64,000 nt of DNA, from contig NZ_JANLCJ010000006.1 in assembly GCF_024979295.1 (NCBI RefSeq), forward strand, positions 62,001 to 126,000, in the 5' to 3' direction. A program made the translations under genes and the position numbers. This DNA is from Herbiconiux daphne. GTDB taxonomy: Bacteria; Actinomycetota; Actinomycetes; Actinomycetales; Microbacteriaceae. The notes below the pieces were generated by a model. It had not been told where the DNA came from. It saw only the letters and a program-made list of their open reading frames with translations, and made no database searches. Shown here piece after piece: positions 23,397 to 31,794 of the stretch (positions are counted from its first letter, which is position 1; the number at the start of each line of letters is the position of its first letter).

Positions 23397-24230
23397 TCAG
23401 ATGGTGAAGTGGTCGCCGGGGCGGGCCACGACGATCTCGCCGGCGAAGTGGGCGGCTGCCCGGGCCACCACCTCGTCGGCCGTGACGGTGCCCGCGATGT
23501 GGGTCAGCACGAGTCGCTTCACCCCGGCGGCAGCGGCGGTGCGGCCCGCGTCTTCGGGCGTGTGGTGCGCGGGGGCTTCGCCTCCCGCGGCCGGGTGGTC
23601 GTAGCCCGCTTCGAGCAGGAGGGTGTCGGCGTCGTCGGCGATCTCGTCGAGCGAGAGGCAGGGTGCGGAGTCGCCCGAGTAGGCGAACCGGCGGCCGGCC
23701 TGGAGCACCGTCAGGCCGAACGCGGGCACGCCGTGCTGCACCGGACCCCACTCGAGGCGCAGGTCACCGAACTCGGCGTCGCCGAATCCGCTCATCGGGC
23801 GGTGCTCGAACACTCGAGGGAGCTCGGCGACCGAATTCGGGCCGAGGAACGCGGCGAGGCGCTCGAGCATGCCCTCGGGCGCGATCAGCGGAATCGGCGC
23901 CGCCGGCGCGCGCTCGGCGAACCGCAGCGCGTAGTAGGCGACGAGAAGGTCGGCGGAGTGGTCGGCGTGCCGGTGCGACACCCAGATGGCGTCGAGCTCG
24001 GCGATCTCGGTGTGCCGCTGCAGTTCAGCCAGGGTGCCGGTGCCGGCGTCGAGCCAGACGGTGGTCTGTGCGGTGGGCCGTGCCTTCGCGGCGGCGTCGG
24101 TCTCCGGCGCGGTTTCGTTCTCCGGCGCGGTTTCGGTCTCAGGAGCGACCGAGCTCGTGAGCAGATATCCGGAGCACGCGTTGCCCGGGCGCGGATAGGG
24201 CGTGGCCGTTCCGAGCACAGTGAGTCGCAT
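23397..24230 (-). CDS. MBL-fold metallo-hydrolase (RNase Z-like)
   Basis: 277 aa. It begins MRLTVLGTATPYPRPGNACSGYLL. The metal motif is SHRHADHSAD (HxHxDH type), with FAYSGDSAPC as the bridging aspartate and LTHIAG as the late histidine. This is the RNase Z/lactonase-like cytoplasmic branch. A low-complexity insertion at residues about 30-55 (VAPETETAPENETAPETDAA) is encoded by an 18-bp in-frame duplication (24099-24134) and sits in a surface loop before LDAGTGTLAELQ. A GGAGGC ribosome site precedes ATG 24230. The substrate is unknown. Confidence 0.85.
   Translation of the reverse strand: MRLTVLGTATPYPRPGNACSGYLLTSSVAPETETAPENETAPETDAAAKARPTAQTTVWLDAGTGTLAELQRHTEIAELDAIWVSHRHADHSADLLVAYYALRFAERAPAAPIPLIAPEGMLERLAAFLGPNSVAELPRVFEHRPMSGFGDAEFGDLRLEWGPVQHGVPAFGLTVLQAGRRFAYSGDSAPCLSLDEIADDADTLLLEAGYDHPAAGGEAPAHHTPEDAGRTAAAAGVKRLVLTHIAGTVTADEVVARAAAHFAGEIVVARPGDHFTI
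24099..24134 (-). repeat. In-frame 18-bp duplication inside the MBL gene
   Basis: 24099-24116 and 24117-24134 are identical at 17 of 18 positions (core TCTCCGGCGCGGTTTC). A third partial copy starts at 24135. They encode the repeated hexapeptide ETAPE(N/T). Confidence 0.8.
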
Positions 24231-24271
24231 GCCTCCATTCTCCCGGTGCCCGCGGCCCTAGGCGTGCCACC

Positions 24272-25945
24272 TCAGGTCGAACTCCCACCACTGTCGCCGG
24301 CACCGCCACTGGCATAGGAGCGGAAGAGTTCGTGCTCACGGTCTCGACGCGGGTAGAAGACGAGCACCACCACCGCGCCGATCACCATCGTGAGGATGCC
24401 GGTCGCGTAGGCCCAGTCGGCGCCGTCGAGAAAGGACTGCCGCGCCGCCGCGACGATGCCGTCGGAGTACTGCGGGTATTGCTTCGCGATCGAGATGGCT
24501 CCGTCGAACGACTTCTGCAGCTGGGCCTGGATGCCGCTGGTAATCTGGCTCTGCACGTCGGCCGGCGCCGAGGCGACCGACCGGGCGATGGCGGTCGCGT
24601 ATCCGGCGGTGAGGATCGCCCCGAGCACCGACTGCATGATCGACCCGCCGAGGTCGCGCTGCAGATCGGACGTGCCCGACGCCATGCCCGCGCGGGAGAC
24701 CGGCACCGAGTCGGTGAGCGACCGCGACGCCGGCGGTCCGGCCAGACCCACCCCCGCCCCGACGAACGCGTAGCCCACACCGACGGGCAGATAACCGACG
24801 CCGACATCCCAGAAGACGAACATGGTGACGAACCCGAGCAGACAGAAGGCGAACCCGAGCAGGAACACCACGCGGGCCCCGAACCGGATCACCAGCCGGC
24901 TCGACACCGGCGAGGCGAGAATGAGCAGCAGCGCCGCGGGCAGGATCGACGCCCCGGCCTCGAGCGCCGTGTAGCCGAGCACGTTCTGCAGGAAGAGCTG
25001 ACCGATGTACATCGCACCCATCAGCGAGCCGAACACGATGATGCCGCCCACCGCCGCCACCCAGAACGTGCGCCGCGCCGCGACCTGCAGGTCGTAGAGC
25101 GGATTCGCGGCCCGCCGCTGCCGCAGCACGAAGCCGACCCCCGCCACCACCGCGATCGACCCGAGCACGATCGCCAGCACGCCGGCGCCGGGCACCGCGG
25201 CGAAGTTGATCGCCAGCACGAGCGACGCCACCAGCACCACCGACAGGACTCCACCGAGATTGTCGACCGGTTCGGTGTTCTCGTTCACCTTCGCCGGAAC
25301 GACGACGAGCACGAGCACGAGCGTGATCGCCGCGAGCGGCGGCGTCATCAGGAACACCGAGCCCCAGTCGAAGATGCCGAGCAGCCAACCCGAGGCCAGC
25401 GGCCCGAGCGCCGAGATGGCGCCGCCGAGACCCGACCACAGCGCGATGGCAGCGACCCGCTTGGGCCCGCTCCACAGCGCGGCGATCAACGACAACGTCG
25501 TGGGGTAGGCCATGCCCGCCGCGATGCCGCCGAACACGCGCGCGAGGAAGAGCACCTCGACCGAGGGCGCGAACGCGGCCAGCAGAGCGGCCGGGATGCT
25601 CAGGGCGAGGCCCAGCACGAGCATGCGTTTTCGCCCGTAGCGGTCGCCGAGCGCGCCGAGGTAGAGAACCGACCCCGCGAGACCCAGCGAGAAGCCGACG
25701 GCCACCAGGTTGAGGGCGGTCTGCGACGCGTCGAAGGCCTCGCCGATCGACGGGAGGGCGACGTTGGCCACCGACAGGTTGAGGTTCGCGACCCCAGACG
25801 CGAGAATCAGGGCCACCAGCACCAACCCACCGCGCGCGGGTGCCGTGCCCACCACCCGGGCGGCTCCACCACCGGTGACGCCGGCCGCCGTCGCCCCACC
25901 GGCCGCTCCACCCGCGCTCGAATCCGAACCCCTCACCACGCCCAT
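24272..25945 (-). CDS. DHA2-family MFS drug transporter (EmrB/QacA type)
   Basis: 557 aa from ATG 25945, which has a strong GGGGAGGATGCC ribosome site. About 14 membrane helices. Motif A is LGALGDRYGRKRMLVLG, and motif C-like ALGPLASGWLLGIFDWGSVFLMTPP is typical of DHA2 drug:H+ antiporters. The N-terminal 35 residues are Gly/Ala/Ser rich and non-conserved. The C-terminus contains an extracellular loop (VASAPADVQSQITSGIQAQLQKSFDGAI) seen in many actinobacterial members. Downstream of lacI by 155 bp and on the same strand, it may or may not be cotranscribed with it. Confidence 0.88.
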   Translation of the reverse strand: MGVVRGSDSSAGGAAGGATAAGVTGGGAARVVGTAPARGGLVLVALILASGVANLNLSVANVALPSIGEAFDASQTALNLVAVGFSLGLAGSVLYLGALGDRYGRKRMLVLGLALSIPAALLAAFAPSVEVLFLARVFGGIAAGMAYPTTLSLIAALWSGPKRVAAIALWSGLGGAISALGPLASGWLLGIFDWGSVFLMTPPLAAITLVLVLVVVPAKVNENTEPVDNLGGVLSVVLVASLVLAINFAAVPGAGVLAIVLGSIAVVAGVGFVLRQRRAANPLYDLQVAARRTFWVAAVGGIIVFGSLMGAMYIGQLFLQNVLGYTALEAGASILPAALLLILASPVSSRLVIRFGARVVFLLGFAFCLLGFVTMFVFWDVGVGYLPVGVGYAFVGAGVGLAGPPASRSLTDSVPVSRAGMASGTSDLQRDLGGSIMQSVLGAILTAGYATAIARSVASAPADVQSQITSGIQAQLQKSFDGAISIAKQYPQYSDGIVAAARQSFLDGADWAYATGILTMVIGAVVVLVFYPRRDREHELFRSYASGGAGDSGGSST

Positions 25946-26100
25946 GGCATCCTCCCCGGCCCACCCACCCCGCATCGCCTGAGCACGACAGTAGTGCACC
26001 CGAACAGTGGCATTCCCGCCGTCTGACCCGTTTGTGCACGGCCGCTCGAACTCACCTCGCGGTGCAGGACTCGCCGACGCCCCCGGCCCGGCACCGAGCC

Positions 26101-27159
26101 TCAGCCGCCGGCCGGCCCCGTCGTGTCGCCGACATGCAGCTCGCACCGGAACAGCTCCGACCGCACCTCGTCACCGGCCAGCAACGCCGCCACCGCCACC
26201 CCGGCCGCGTGCCCCTTCTCGGCCGCCGGTTGCACCATCGTGGTGAGGTCGTGGGCGGTGAGTCCGTCGATGCGCACCCCGTCGAATCCCGCGACGCTCA
26301 GCTGCCCTGGCACACTCAGCCCGAGCTCCTCCGCCGCCTGCAACGCTCCCGCGGCCAGCAGGTCGCTCTGCGCGATGATCGCCGTCGGCCGCTGTTCGGC
26401 GGGCACGTCGAGCAGCGCCCGCGCTGCCACCGCACCCTCCTCGACGAGGTTGTAGCCCGCCGAGTAGGCAACCAGGTCGGCGAAGACGCGCCGCGTGCCC
26501 TCGAGCCGATCGGCCGTCACCACCGTCGTCATGACCGCCTCGCGCTCGGGCGTCAGCTGGCCGGTCTCCCGCTCGGAATCGGTGGCCAGGCAGATCACCG
26601 CCACCCGACGGTGGCCGAGATCGTGCAGGTGCCGGGCCAGGCGCTCCGAGGCATCCGCGTTGTCGAGGGCGATGTCGACCACCCCGTCGAGCCCGCCGCC
26701 CTCGATCGAGATGAGCGGGATCGCGCGCTGCCGCAACGACGACACGATCTCGGTGAGCACGGGGCTGCAGCCCATGAGCACGGCGGCGTCGATGGCGGCC
26801 GACCGGATGCCGCCCCCCACCGCTCCGGTCTCGGTCATCAGCAGCAGGCCATTGCTGTCGACCCCGAGCCCCGAGGCGATGCCGTCGAGCGTCGCGATGT
26901 TCACCGGGTCGCGGAAGGCGAACAGCAGCCGTTCGTCGAACACGATGCCCACCACACCCGAGCGGCCCTGGCGCAACGATCGCGCCCGCGGGTCGGGGCC
27001 CGAGTAGCCGAGGGTCGTCGCGGCATCCATCACCCGTCGCCGGGTGGACTCCGATACGGGGCCGGCGCCACTGAAGGCGAGCGACGCGGTCGAGGCCGAG
27101 ACGCCGGCGAGCTTCGCGACGTCGGAGAGCGTCGATCGCGGTTGCTCAGGGGTGAACAC
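26101..27159 (-). CDS. LacI-family transcriptional regulator
   Basis: 352 aa from GTG 27159. The HTH is STLSDVAKLAGVSASTASLAFSGAGPVSESTRRRVMDAATTLGY, followed by the hinge and periplasmic-binding-protein-like effector domain (GVVGIVFDERLLFAF, PTAIIAQSDLLAAGALQAAEELGLSVPGQLSVAGFDGVRI). I placed the start at 27159 rather than 27204 because the longer frame would translate the operator itself, while TACACT stands 7 nt before 27159. It is divergent from a YbjJ-like MFS gene with a 30-bp palindromic operator between them. The inducer is unknown, presumably the sugar or nucleoside carried by a neighbour. Confidence 0.9.
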   Translation of the reverse strand: MFTPEQPRSTLSDVAKLAGVSASTASLAFSGAGPVSESTRRRVMDAATTLGYSGPDPRARSLRQGRSGVVGIVFDERLLFAFRDPVNIATLDGIASGLGVDSNGLLLMTETGAVGGGIRSAAIDAAVLMGCSPVLTEIVSSLRQRAIPLISIEGGGLDGVVDIALDNADASERLARHLHDLGHRRVAVICLATDSERETGQLTPEREAVMTTVVTADRLEGTRRVFADLVAYSAGYNLVEEGAVAARALLDVPAEQRPTAIIAQSDLLAAGALQAAEELGLSVPGQLSVAGFDGVRIDGLTAHDLTTMVQPAAEKGHAAGVAVAALLAGDEVRSELFRCELHVGDTTGPAGG

Positions 27160-27166
27160 GATTGCT

Positions 27167-27202
27167 AGTGTAGTCGAATCGATTCGATCGAATCGATTCG
27201 AC
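27167..27202. promoter_or_regulatory. LacI operator (duplicated palindrome) and lacI -10
   Basis: TCGAATCGATTCGA is a perfect 14-bp palindrome present twice head-to-tail at 27174-27187 and 27188-27201. With flanking G and C the whole 27173-27202 block is a 30-bp palindrome. It directly abuts the lacI -10 TACACT (27172-27167, minus strand) and lies 23 bp before the divergent MFS ATG (27225). Two adjacent dimer sites fit autorepression plus control of the transporter. Confidence 0.85.
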
Positions 27203-27224
27203 ACCCCCCACCCGAACGGACCCC

Positions 27225-28460
27225 ATGGCGGAGACCCTCACCCGACGACAGCTGCTCGCCTGGCGCAACGCGATCTTCGTGGTCTTCGCGCTCAGCGGCA
27301 TCTCGATCGCCAGCTGGGTCGCGCGGCTGCCTGCCGTGCGCGACCACCTGGGTCTCGACACGGCACAGGTCGGCATCCTCATCTTCGCGATGTCGGCGGG
27401 GTCGGTGATCGGTCTCATCGCCGCCCCGCCTGTGATGCTGCGGGTCGGCGCGCGCGCCGGCATGGTGTTGTCGCTCAGCATCGTCGCCGGGGGCACGGTC
27501 GTGATCGGCCTCGGCACCTCGGTGTTCTCGTCGGCCGTCGTGGTGGGCGTCGGCCTCGCGGCCTTCGGCTTCGGCAACGGGTCGGTCGACGTGATGATGA
27601 ACGTCGAGGGCGCCGCGGCCGAGAAGGCCATCGGCAAGACCCTCATGCCCCTCATGCACGCCTTCTTCAGCTTCGGCACCGTCGCGGGCGCCGGCCTCGG
27701 GGCCCTCGCTTCGGCCCTCTCGATCGACGTGGCCGTGCACCTGGCCGTCATCGCCGTCATCATCGTGGTGAGCGTGCTCGTCGCCATCCGCTACGTGCCC
27801 CGCGGGGTCGAGGCCGACGACCCGGGTCTGGCAGCACCGAAGGAGCCGTTCCGGCAGCGCCTCGTGGCGAGCCTCGCGGTCTGGAAAGACGTGCGCCTGC
27901 TCGCGATCGGCGTGATCATGCTCGGCATGGCCTTCGCCGAGGGCTCCGCCAACGACTGGCTCGCGATCGCCGTGGTCGACGGCTACGACCAGAGCAACAC
28001 CACCGCCGCGATCATCTTCGGCCTGTTCACGGTGTCGATGACCGTCGGCCGCGTCGCCGGCGGGCCCGTGCTCGACCGCTTCGGGCGTGTGCCGGTGCTG
28101 CGGGTGAGCGCGCTGCTCGGGTTCCTCGGCATCCTGGCCTTCATCTTCGCGCCCGTGCCATGGATCGCCTACGTCGGCGCCGCGTTCTGGGCGCTAGGCT
28201 GCTCGCTCGGGTTCCCGGTGGGCATGTCGGCGGCGGCCGACACCGACGACCCGAAGCAGTCGGCCGCGCGGGTGAGCGCCGTGGCGATCATCGGCTACGT
28301 GGCCTTCCTCGTCGGCCCGCCCGTGCTCGGCGTGCTCGGCAACCACTTCGGCATCCTGCACGCGCTACTGCTCGTGCTGGTGCTCGTGGCCCTGGCCGGG
28401 CTGTTCTCGCCGGCAGCCCGCGAGCGCAGCCGCCGCGTGCGCCCCACCGTCTCCGCCTGA
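27225..28460 (+). CDS. MFS transporter (YbjJ-like)
   Basis: 411 aa, 12 membrane helices. [50 protein letters not shown] is characteristic of the YbjJ branch, and [40 protein letters not shown] of its central region. The substrate is not predictable. The LacI operator just upstream makes it the likely target of that regulator, suggesting a carbohydrate or related metabolite. The last codons and stop (CTCCGCCTGA) are part of the first unit of a four-copy 21-bp repeat. Confidence 0.85.
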   Translation: MAETLTRRQLLAWRNAIFVVFALSGISIASWVARLPAVRDHLGLDTAQVGILIFAMSAGSVIGLIAAPPVMLRVGARAGMVLSLSIVAGGTVVIGLGTSVFSSAVVVGVGLAAFGFGNGSVDVMMNVEGAAAEKAIGKTLMPLMHAFFSFGTVAGAGLGALASALSIDVAVHLAVIAVIIVVSVLVAIRYVPRGVEADDPGLAAPKEPFRQRLVASLAVWKDVRLLAIGVIMLGMAFAEGSANDWLAIAVVDGYDQSNTTAAIIFGLFTVSMTVGRVAGGPVLDRFGRVPVLRVSALLGFLGILAFIFAPVPWIAYVGAAFWALGCSLGFPVGMSAAADTDDPKQSAARVSAVAIIGYVAFLVGPPVLGVLGNHFGILHALLLVLVLVALAGLFSPAARERSRRVRPTVSA

Positions 28461-28534
28461 GGGGCAGCTCCCTCCGCGTGACGGGCAGCCCTCTCCGCCC
28501 GACGGGCAGCCCACCCGGCCTGACGGGCCCCGCC
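28451..28534 (+). repeat. Tandem array, 21 bp x 4, starting on the MFS stop codon
   Basis: Units 28451-28471, 28472-28492, 28493-28513 and 28514-28534 share CTCCGCxTGACGGGCAGCCC. Unit 1 holds the MFS stop TGA (28458-28460). The last unit ends just before the nucS promoter. Confidence 0.85.
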
Positions 28535-28542
28535 CGGAGCGT

Positions 28543-28548
28543 TACGCT
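28543..28548 (+). promoter_or_regulatory. -10 element, leaderless promoter of nucS
   Basis: TACGCT, 6 nt, then GTG 28555. There is no ribosome site upstream. The repeat array ends 8 bp before this element. Confidence 0.55.
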
Positions 28549-28554
28549 CTACTG

Positions 28555-29250
28555 GTGCGTCTCGTCATTGCCACCTGTTCCGTCGACTACGCCGGCCGGC
28601 TGAGCGCCCATCTTCCGCTCGCGAAACGCCTGCTGATGCTGAAGAGCGACGGCAGCATCCTGGTGCACTCCGACGGCGGCTCCTACAAGCCCCTCAACTG
28701 GATGAGCCCGCCCTGCACGGTCACCATGCTCGAGCCCGACGAGGCGCAGACGGATGCCGGCATCACCCAGATCTGGAAGGTCACCCAGAAGAAGACCGAC
28801 GATGTTCTCGTGGTGTCGCTCTACGACGTGCTGCATGACTCCGAACACGAGCTCGGCATCGACCCGGGCCTCGTGAAAGACGGGGTCGAGGCCCATCTGC
28901 AGAAGCTCCTGGCCGAGCAGATCACCCTGCTCGGCGACGGCCACACCCTCGTGCGCCGCGAGTACATGACCGCGATCGGGCCGGTCGACATCCTCGCGCG
29001 CGACTCGGCCGGTGCCGCGGTGGCTGTCGAGATCAAGCGCCGCGGCGACATCGACGGCGTCGAACAGCTCACCCGCTACCTCGAGCTGATGAACCGCGAT
29101 CCGCACCTCGCGCCCGTGCAGGGCGTGTTCGCGGCCCAGGAGATCAAGCCGCAAGCGCGCACCCTCGCTCAGGATCGCGGCATCCGGTGCGTCGTGCTCG
29201 ACTACGACGCCATGCGCGGCCTCGACGACGCCGACAGCCGCCTCTTCTAG
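28555..29250 (+). CDS. nucS: Mismatch endonuclease NucS/EndoMS
   Basis: 231 aa, the family length. NucS replaces MutS/MutL mismatch repair in most Actinomycetota by cutting both strands at G-T, G-G and T-T mismatches. The N-terminal DNA-binding/dimerisation domain begins [34 protein letters not shown]. The C-terminal RecB-like nuclease has [10 protein letters not shown] (D145) and [23 protein letters not shown] (E159, K161). The protein ends DSRLF, matching the terminal clamp-binding tail of mycobacterial NucS. It is probably translated from a leaderless mRNA. Confidence 0.95.
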   Translation: MRLVIATCSVDYAGRLSAHLPLAKRLLMLKSDGSILVHSDGGSYKPLNWMSPPCTVTMLEPDEAQTDAGITQIWKVTQKKTDDVLVVSLYDVLHDSEHELGIDPGLVKDGVEAHLQKLLAEQITLLGDGHTLVRREYMTAIGPVDILARDSAGAAVAVEIKRRGDIDGVEQLTRYLELMNRDPHLAPVQGVFAAQEIKPQARTLAQDRGIRCVVLDYDAMRGLDDADSRLF

Positions 29251-29308
29251 AGAGCGTCCCGCGACCAGCCGCGCAGTCTCGGGCCCGCAACCCCGCGTGG
29301 TCGCCGCG

Positions 29309-29314
29309 TAGGCT
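29309..29314 (+). promoter_or_regulatory. -10 element, leaderless promoter of the SseB gene
   Basis: TAGGCT, 6 nt, then GTG 29321. Confidence 0.5.
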
Positions 29315-29320
29315 GGTCGC

Positions 29321-29722
29321 GTGGCCCGTCGAGCACCCGCATTCCCCAAGTCCTACGTCAACCGCCCGTTGCGCAAGGCGCTCGAGGCCTTTGGTGCCCT
29401 GCCGAATCGCACCACCCTCGACGCCCTGCTGAAGGCGATGCGCACCGGCGCACTCGTCGTCGACATCACGGGAACGACGGATGCCGCCGATCCGCGCGTG
29501 CGCACCATCCTGTCGACCGCGGGCGAACTGGTGCTGCCCCTGTTCACCTCGGTCGCCGAACTGCGCGCGGCGGTGCCCGACGACCAGCGGGCCACAGCGC
29601 AGGCGATGATCCTGCCGGCGGCCGACGCGCTGGCGCTGATCGAGACGGCCGACTTCGTGGCCGTGCAGTTCGACGTCGGCAGCATCGGGCAGGTCGTCAA
29701 GCGCGATTACGTGCTCGCCTGA
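29321..29722 (+). CDS. SseB N-terminal-domain protein
   Basis: 133 aa. It resembles the SseB family: LRKALEAFGALPNRTTLDALLKAMRTGALVVDITG, then RTILSTAGELVLPLFTSVAELRAAVP, where the ELVLPLFTS strand is the family hallmark. It is soluble, with no catalytic motif. Its biochemical role is not established; in actinobacteria the family is often encoded near housekeeping genes. GTG 29321 is fixed by the -10. The 98-bp gap to the convergent transporter (29723-29820) contains no clear hairpin. Confidence 0.8.
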   Translation: MARRAPAFPKSYVNRPLRKALEAFGALPNRTTLDALLKAMRTGALVVDITGTTDAADPRVRTILSTAGELVLPLFTSVAELRAAVPDDQRATAQAMILPAADALALIETADFVAVQFDVGSIGQVVKRDYVLA

Positions 29723-29820
29723 CCGCTCTTCGCGCCCCTTCTGTCTGCGCACGCCCGTCAGGAACGGCGCGCACGAGCACAACGGGCGCGACGGGCACCC
29801 TCGCCGCCGTCGCGGCGGCC

Positions 29821-30993
29821 TCAGCCCACGAACGCGAGCGTCAGCGTCGCCGCCGGCACGATGAGCACCACCGCGATCACCCCGAGCGCCATGAACTTCG
29901 GCCACGAGATGGTGACGCCGAGCGCGGTCACGCGCTGATGCCAGAGCAGCGTGGCGAGGGAGGCCCACGGCGTGACGAGCGGCCCGAGGTTCACGCCGAT
30001 CAGCAGCGCGACCAGTCGCAGCGGGCTGTCGGCCAGCGGCTCGAGCACGAGATAGGCGGGAAGGTTGTTGATGGCGTTCGCGCCGAGAGCGCCCACGGCG
30101 GCGAGGTGCAGCAGGCTGAGCGGATCCTCGCCTGTTCCCGACACCGTCGACAGCAGATTCTCGAGCCCGTGGGCATGGGCCGCCTCGACGAGCACGAAGA
30201 GGCCGACCGCGATGGCCAGCGCCTGCCACGGAATCAACGAGAGGCGGATGGCGCCCCGGTCGCGCACGAGGAACGCGGCGAGCAGCAGCACGGCGGCCGC
30301 GCCGGCGACGATCTCGACAGGGATGCCCGAGACGAGCATCGGCAGCAGCACCACCACGACGACGGCCGAGTAGACGAGCAGCGGCCGGTCGTCGATGGGG
30401 GTGCGGGCTGGTGCTTCGAACCGGCCACGGAGCGAGCGGCGGAACACCACCGAGAGGATGACGACGCTGAGCACCACGCCCACGAGCGCGGGCGCCCACG
30501 CGGCCGCGATGAAACCCGCCGTTCCACCGTCGAACGAGGCCGCGGCGAGCAGGTTGGTGAGGTTCGAGACCGGCAGGAACAGCGAGGCGGTGTTCGCCAG
30601 CCACACCGCGGCGAGCGCGAACGGCACCGGCGAGACCCCGATGTGCAGCGCGAGCACGATCACCACCGGAGTCACCAGCACGGCGGTGGTGTCGAGCGAC
30701 AGGAACGCCGTGCAGACGATGGCGAGCACGAGCACGAAGGCCCAGAGCAGCCAGATGCGCCCTCGGCCCCACACCGCCAGTCGTTCGGCGAGCGCCGTGA
30801 ACACGCCCGCCGCGCTGGCGAGTTCGGCGACGACCGTGATGGCGATCACGAAGGCGAGCACAGGGCTCACCCGGCCCGCGAGCGCGAAGAAGTCGTCTCG
30901 CGGCAGCACTCCGGTGATCACGACGACGACCGCCGCGATCAGGAGGAGGGCGGTGAGGATCGGTCCGACCCGCCGCGTGGCGTTCTCGTGCAT
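29821..30993 (-). CDS. SLC13/ArsB-like ion transporter
   Basis: 390 aa from ATG 30993. About 11 membrane helices. CTAFLSLDTTAVLVTPVVIVLALHIG and the repeated half LGANAINNLPAYLVLEPLA contain the re-entrant motifs (N/T-rich) of the ion-transporter superfamily shared by ArsB, NhaD and CitMHS. LANTASLFLPVSNLTNLLAA is the ArsB-like loop. No ars genes are adjacent, so arsenite specificity is not supported; a Na+/H+ antiporter or anion carrier is equally possible. It diverges from the HAD phosphatase gene. Confidence 0.8.
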   Translation of the reverse strand: MHENATRRVGPILTALLLIAAVVVVITGVLPRDDFFALAGRVSPVLAFVIAITVVAELASAAGVFTALAERLAVWGRGRIWLLWAFVLVLAIVCTAFLSLDTTAVLVTPVVIVLALHIGVSPVPFALAAVWLANTASLFLPVSNLTNLLAAASFDGGTAGFIAAAWAPALVGVVLSVVILSVVFRRSLRGRFEAPARTPIDDRPLLVYSAVVVVVLLPMLVSGIPVEIVAGAAAVLLLAAFLVRDRGAIRLSLIPWQALAIAVGLFVLVEAAHAHGLENLLSTVSGTGEDPLSLLHLAAVGALGANAINNLPAYLVLEPLADSPLRLVALLIGVNLGPLVTPWASLATLLWHQRVTALGVTISWPKFMALGVIAVVLIVPAATLTLAFVG

Positions 30994-31038
30994 CGTCGGT
31001 GAGTCTATGCGGGTTGGGGATGCCACGCCGCTCGACCA

Positions 31039-31044
31039 TAGGAT
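31039..31044 (+). promoter_or_regulatory. -10 element, leaderless promoter of the HAD gene
   Basis: TAGGAT, 7 nt, then GTG 31052. The nearby ATG at 31043 lies inside this -10, which argues against it as the start. Confidence 0.5.
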
Positions 31045-31051
31045 GACTCGG

Positions 31052-31723
31052 GTGACCCGCAAAAACCCGTCCAAGCCGTGGTCGTGCGTCCTGTTCGACC
31101 TCGACGGAACCATCACCGATTCCGCCCCCGGCATCATCGGCCGACTCTCGCGAACCCTGCAGGCGATGGGCCGGCCCGTGCCGCTGCCCGCCGAGCTGGT
31201 GGCGTTCGTGGGCCCGCCGATCCTCGACGGGTTCCGCGACGTTGCGTCGATGAACGAGGTCGAAGCGCGCGAAGCGCTCACGGTCTACCGTGGTCTCGCG
31301 GCCAGCGAGGGCCCGCAAGACGACGCCGCGGTCTATCCCGGAATGCTCGGCCTCGTGCGGCTGCTGCACGACCGGGGCATCCCCTTGGCCATCACGACGT
31401 CCAAGTCGGAGACTCAGGCCATCCGCATCCTCGAGCACCTCGAGATCGACAGCTGCTTCACGGTGATCTGCGGCTCGTCAGAAGACGAGACCAGAAGCGC
31501 CAAAGCGGATGTCGTCGCCGAAGCCCTCCGACGACTCCGCGACCTCGAGGTCGACCTGTCGAACCTCGTGCTCGTGGGCGACCGTGAGCACGACATCATC
31601 GGGGCCGCCGAGAACAACGTTCCCGCCATCATGGTCGAGTGGGGCTATGGCTCCCCTGCGGAAGCCGTCGGCGCGATCGCGGTGGTGCACTCCGTCGACC
31701 AGCTGCGCGACCTGCTGCTGTAG
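31052..31723 (+). CDS. HAD-superfamily phosphatase (phosphoglycolate-phosphatase-like)
   Basis: 223 aa. Motif I is VLFDLDGTITDSAPGI (catalytic DxD), motif II LAITTSKSETQ, motif III lysine in SAKADVVAEAL, and motif IV NLVLVGDREHDIIGAAENNVPAIMVEWGYG. The cap is the alpha-helical C1 type of Gph/pyrophosphatase proteins. Substrates could be phosphoglycolate or a nucleotide or sugar phosphate. I place the start at GTG 31052 rather than ATG 31043 because of the -10 position. The stop TAG begins a 20-bp imperfect duplication (CGAACCGGCC at 31724 and 31743). Confidence 0.88.
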   Translation: MTRKNPSKPWSCVLFDLDGTITDSAPGIIGRLSRTLQAMGRPVPLPAELVAFVGPPILDGFRDVASMNEVEAREALTVYRGLAASEGPQDDAAVYPGMLGLVRLLHDRGIPLAITTSKSETQAIRILEHLEIDSCFTVICGSSEDETRSAKADVVAEALRRLRDLEVDLSNLVLVGDREHDIIGAAENNVPAIMVEWGYGSPAEAVGAIAVVHSVDQLRDLLL

Positions 31724-31745
31724 CGAACCGGCCACCGTAGGCGCG

Positions 31746-31782
31746 AACCGGCCCGCCGCGACGTGGCGCGTCGCGACGAGCC
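31746..31782. terminator. Two-step hairpin between convergent genes
   Basis: CGCGACG (31755-31761) and CGTCGCG (31767-31773) pair around TGGCG. An outer CCGGC/GCCGG pair (31746-31750, 31778-31782) extends the stem. AACCTTTCTTCT follows on the plus strand. It serves the HAD gene and possibly the convergent anchored-protein gene (stop 31795). Confidence 0.7.
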
Positions 31783-31794
31783 GGAACCTTTCTT

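Noticed and set aside
27160..27204. Longer LacI start (GTG 27204)
   Set aside because: It would translate the duplicated palindromic operator; a -10 stands 7 nt before GTG 27159, giving a simpler explanation.
29821..30993. Arsenic-resistance operon
   Set aside because: ArsB-like fold only; no arsC, and the ArsR-type regulator is 29 kb away with a different neighbourhood.
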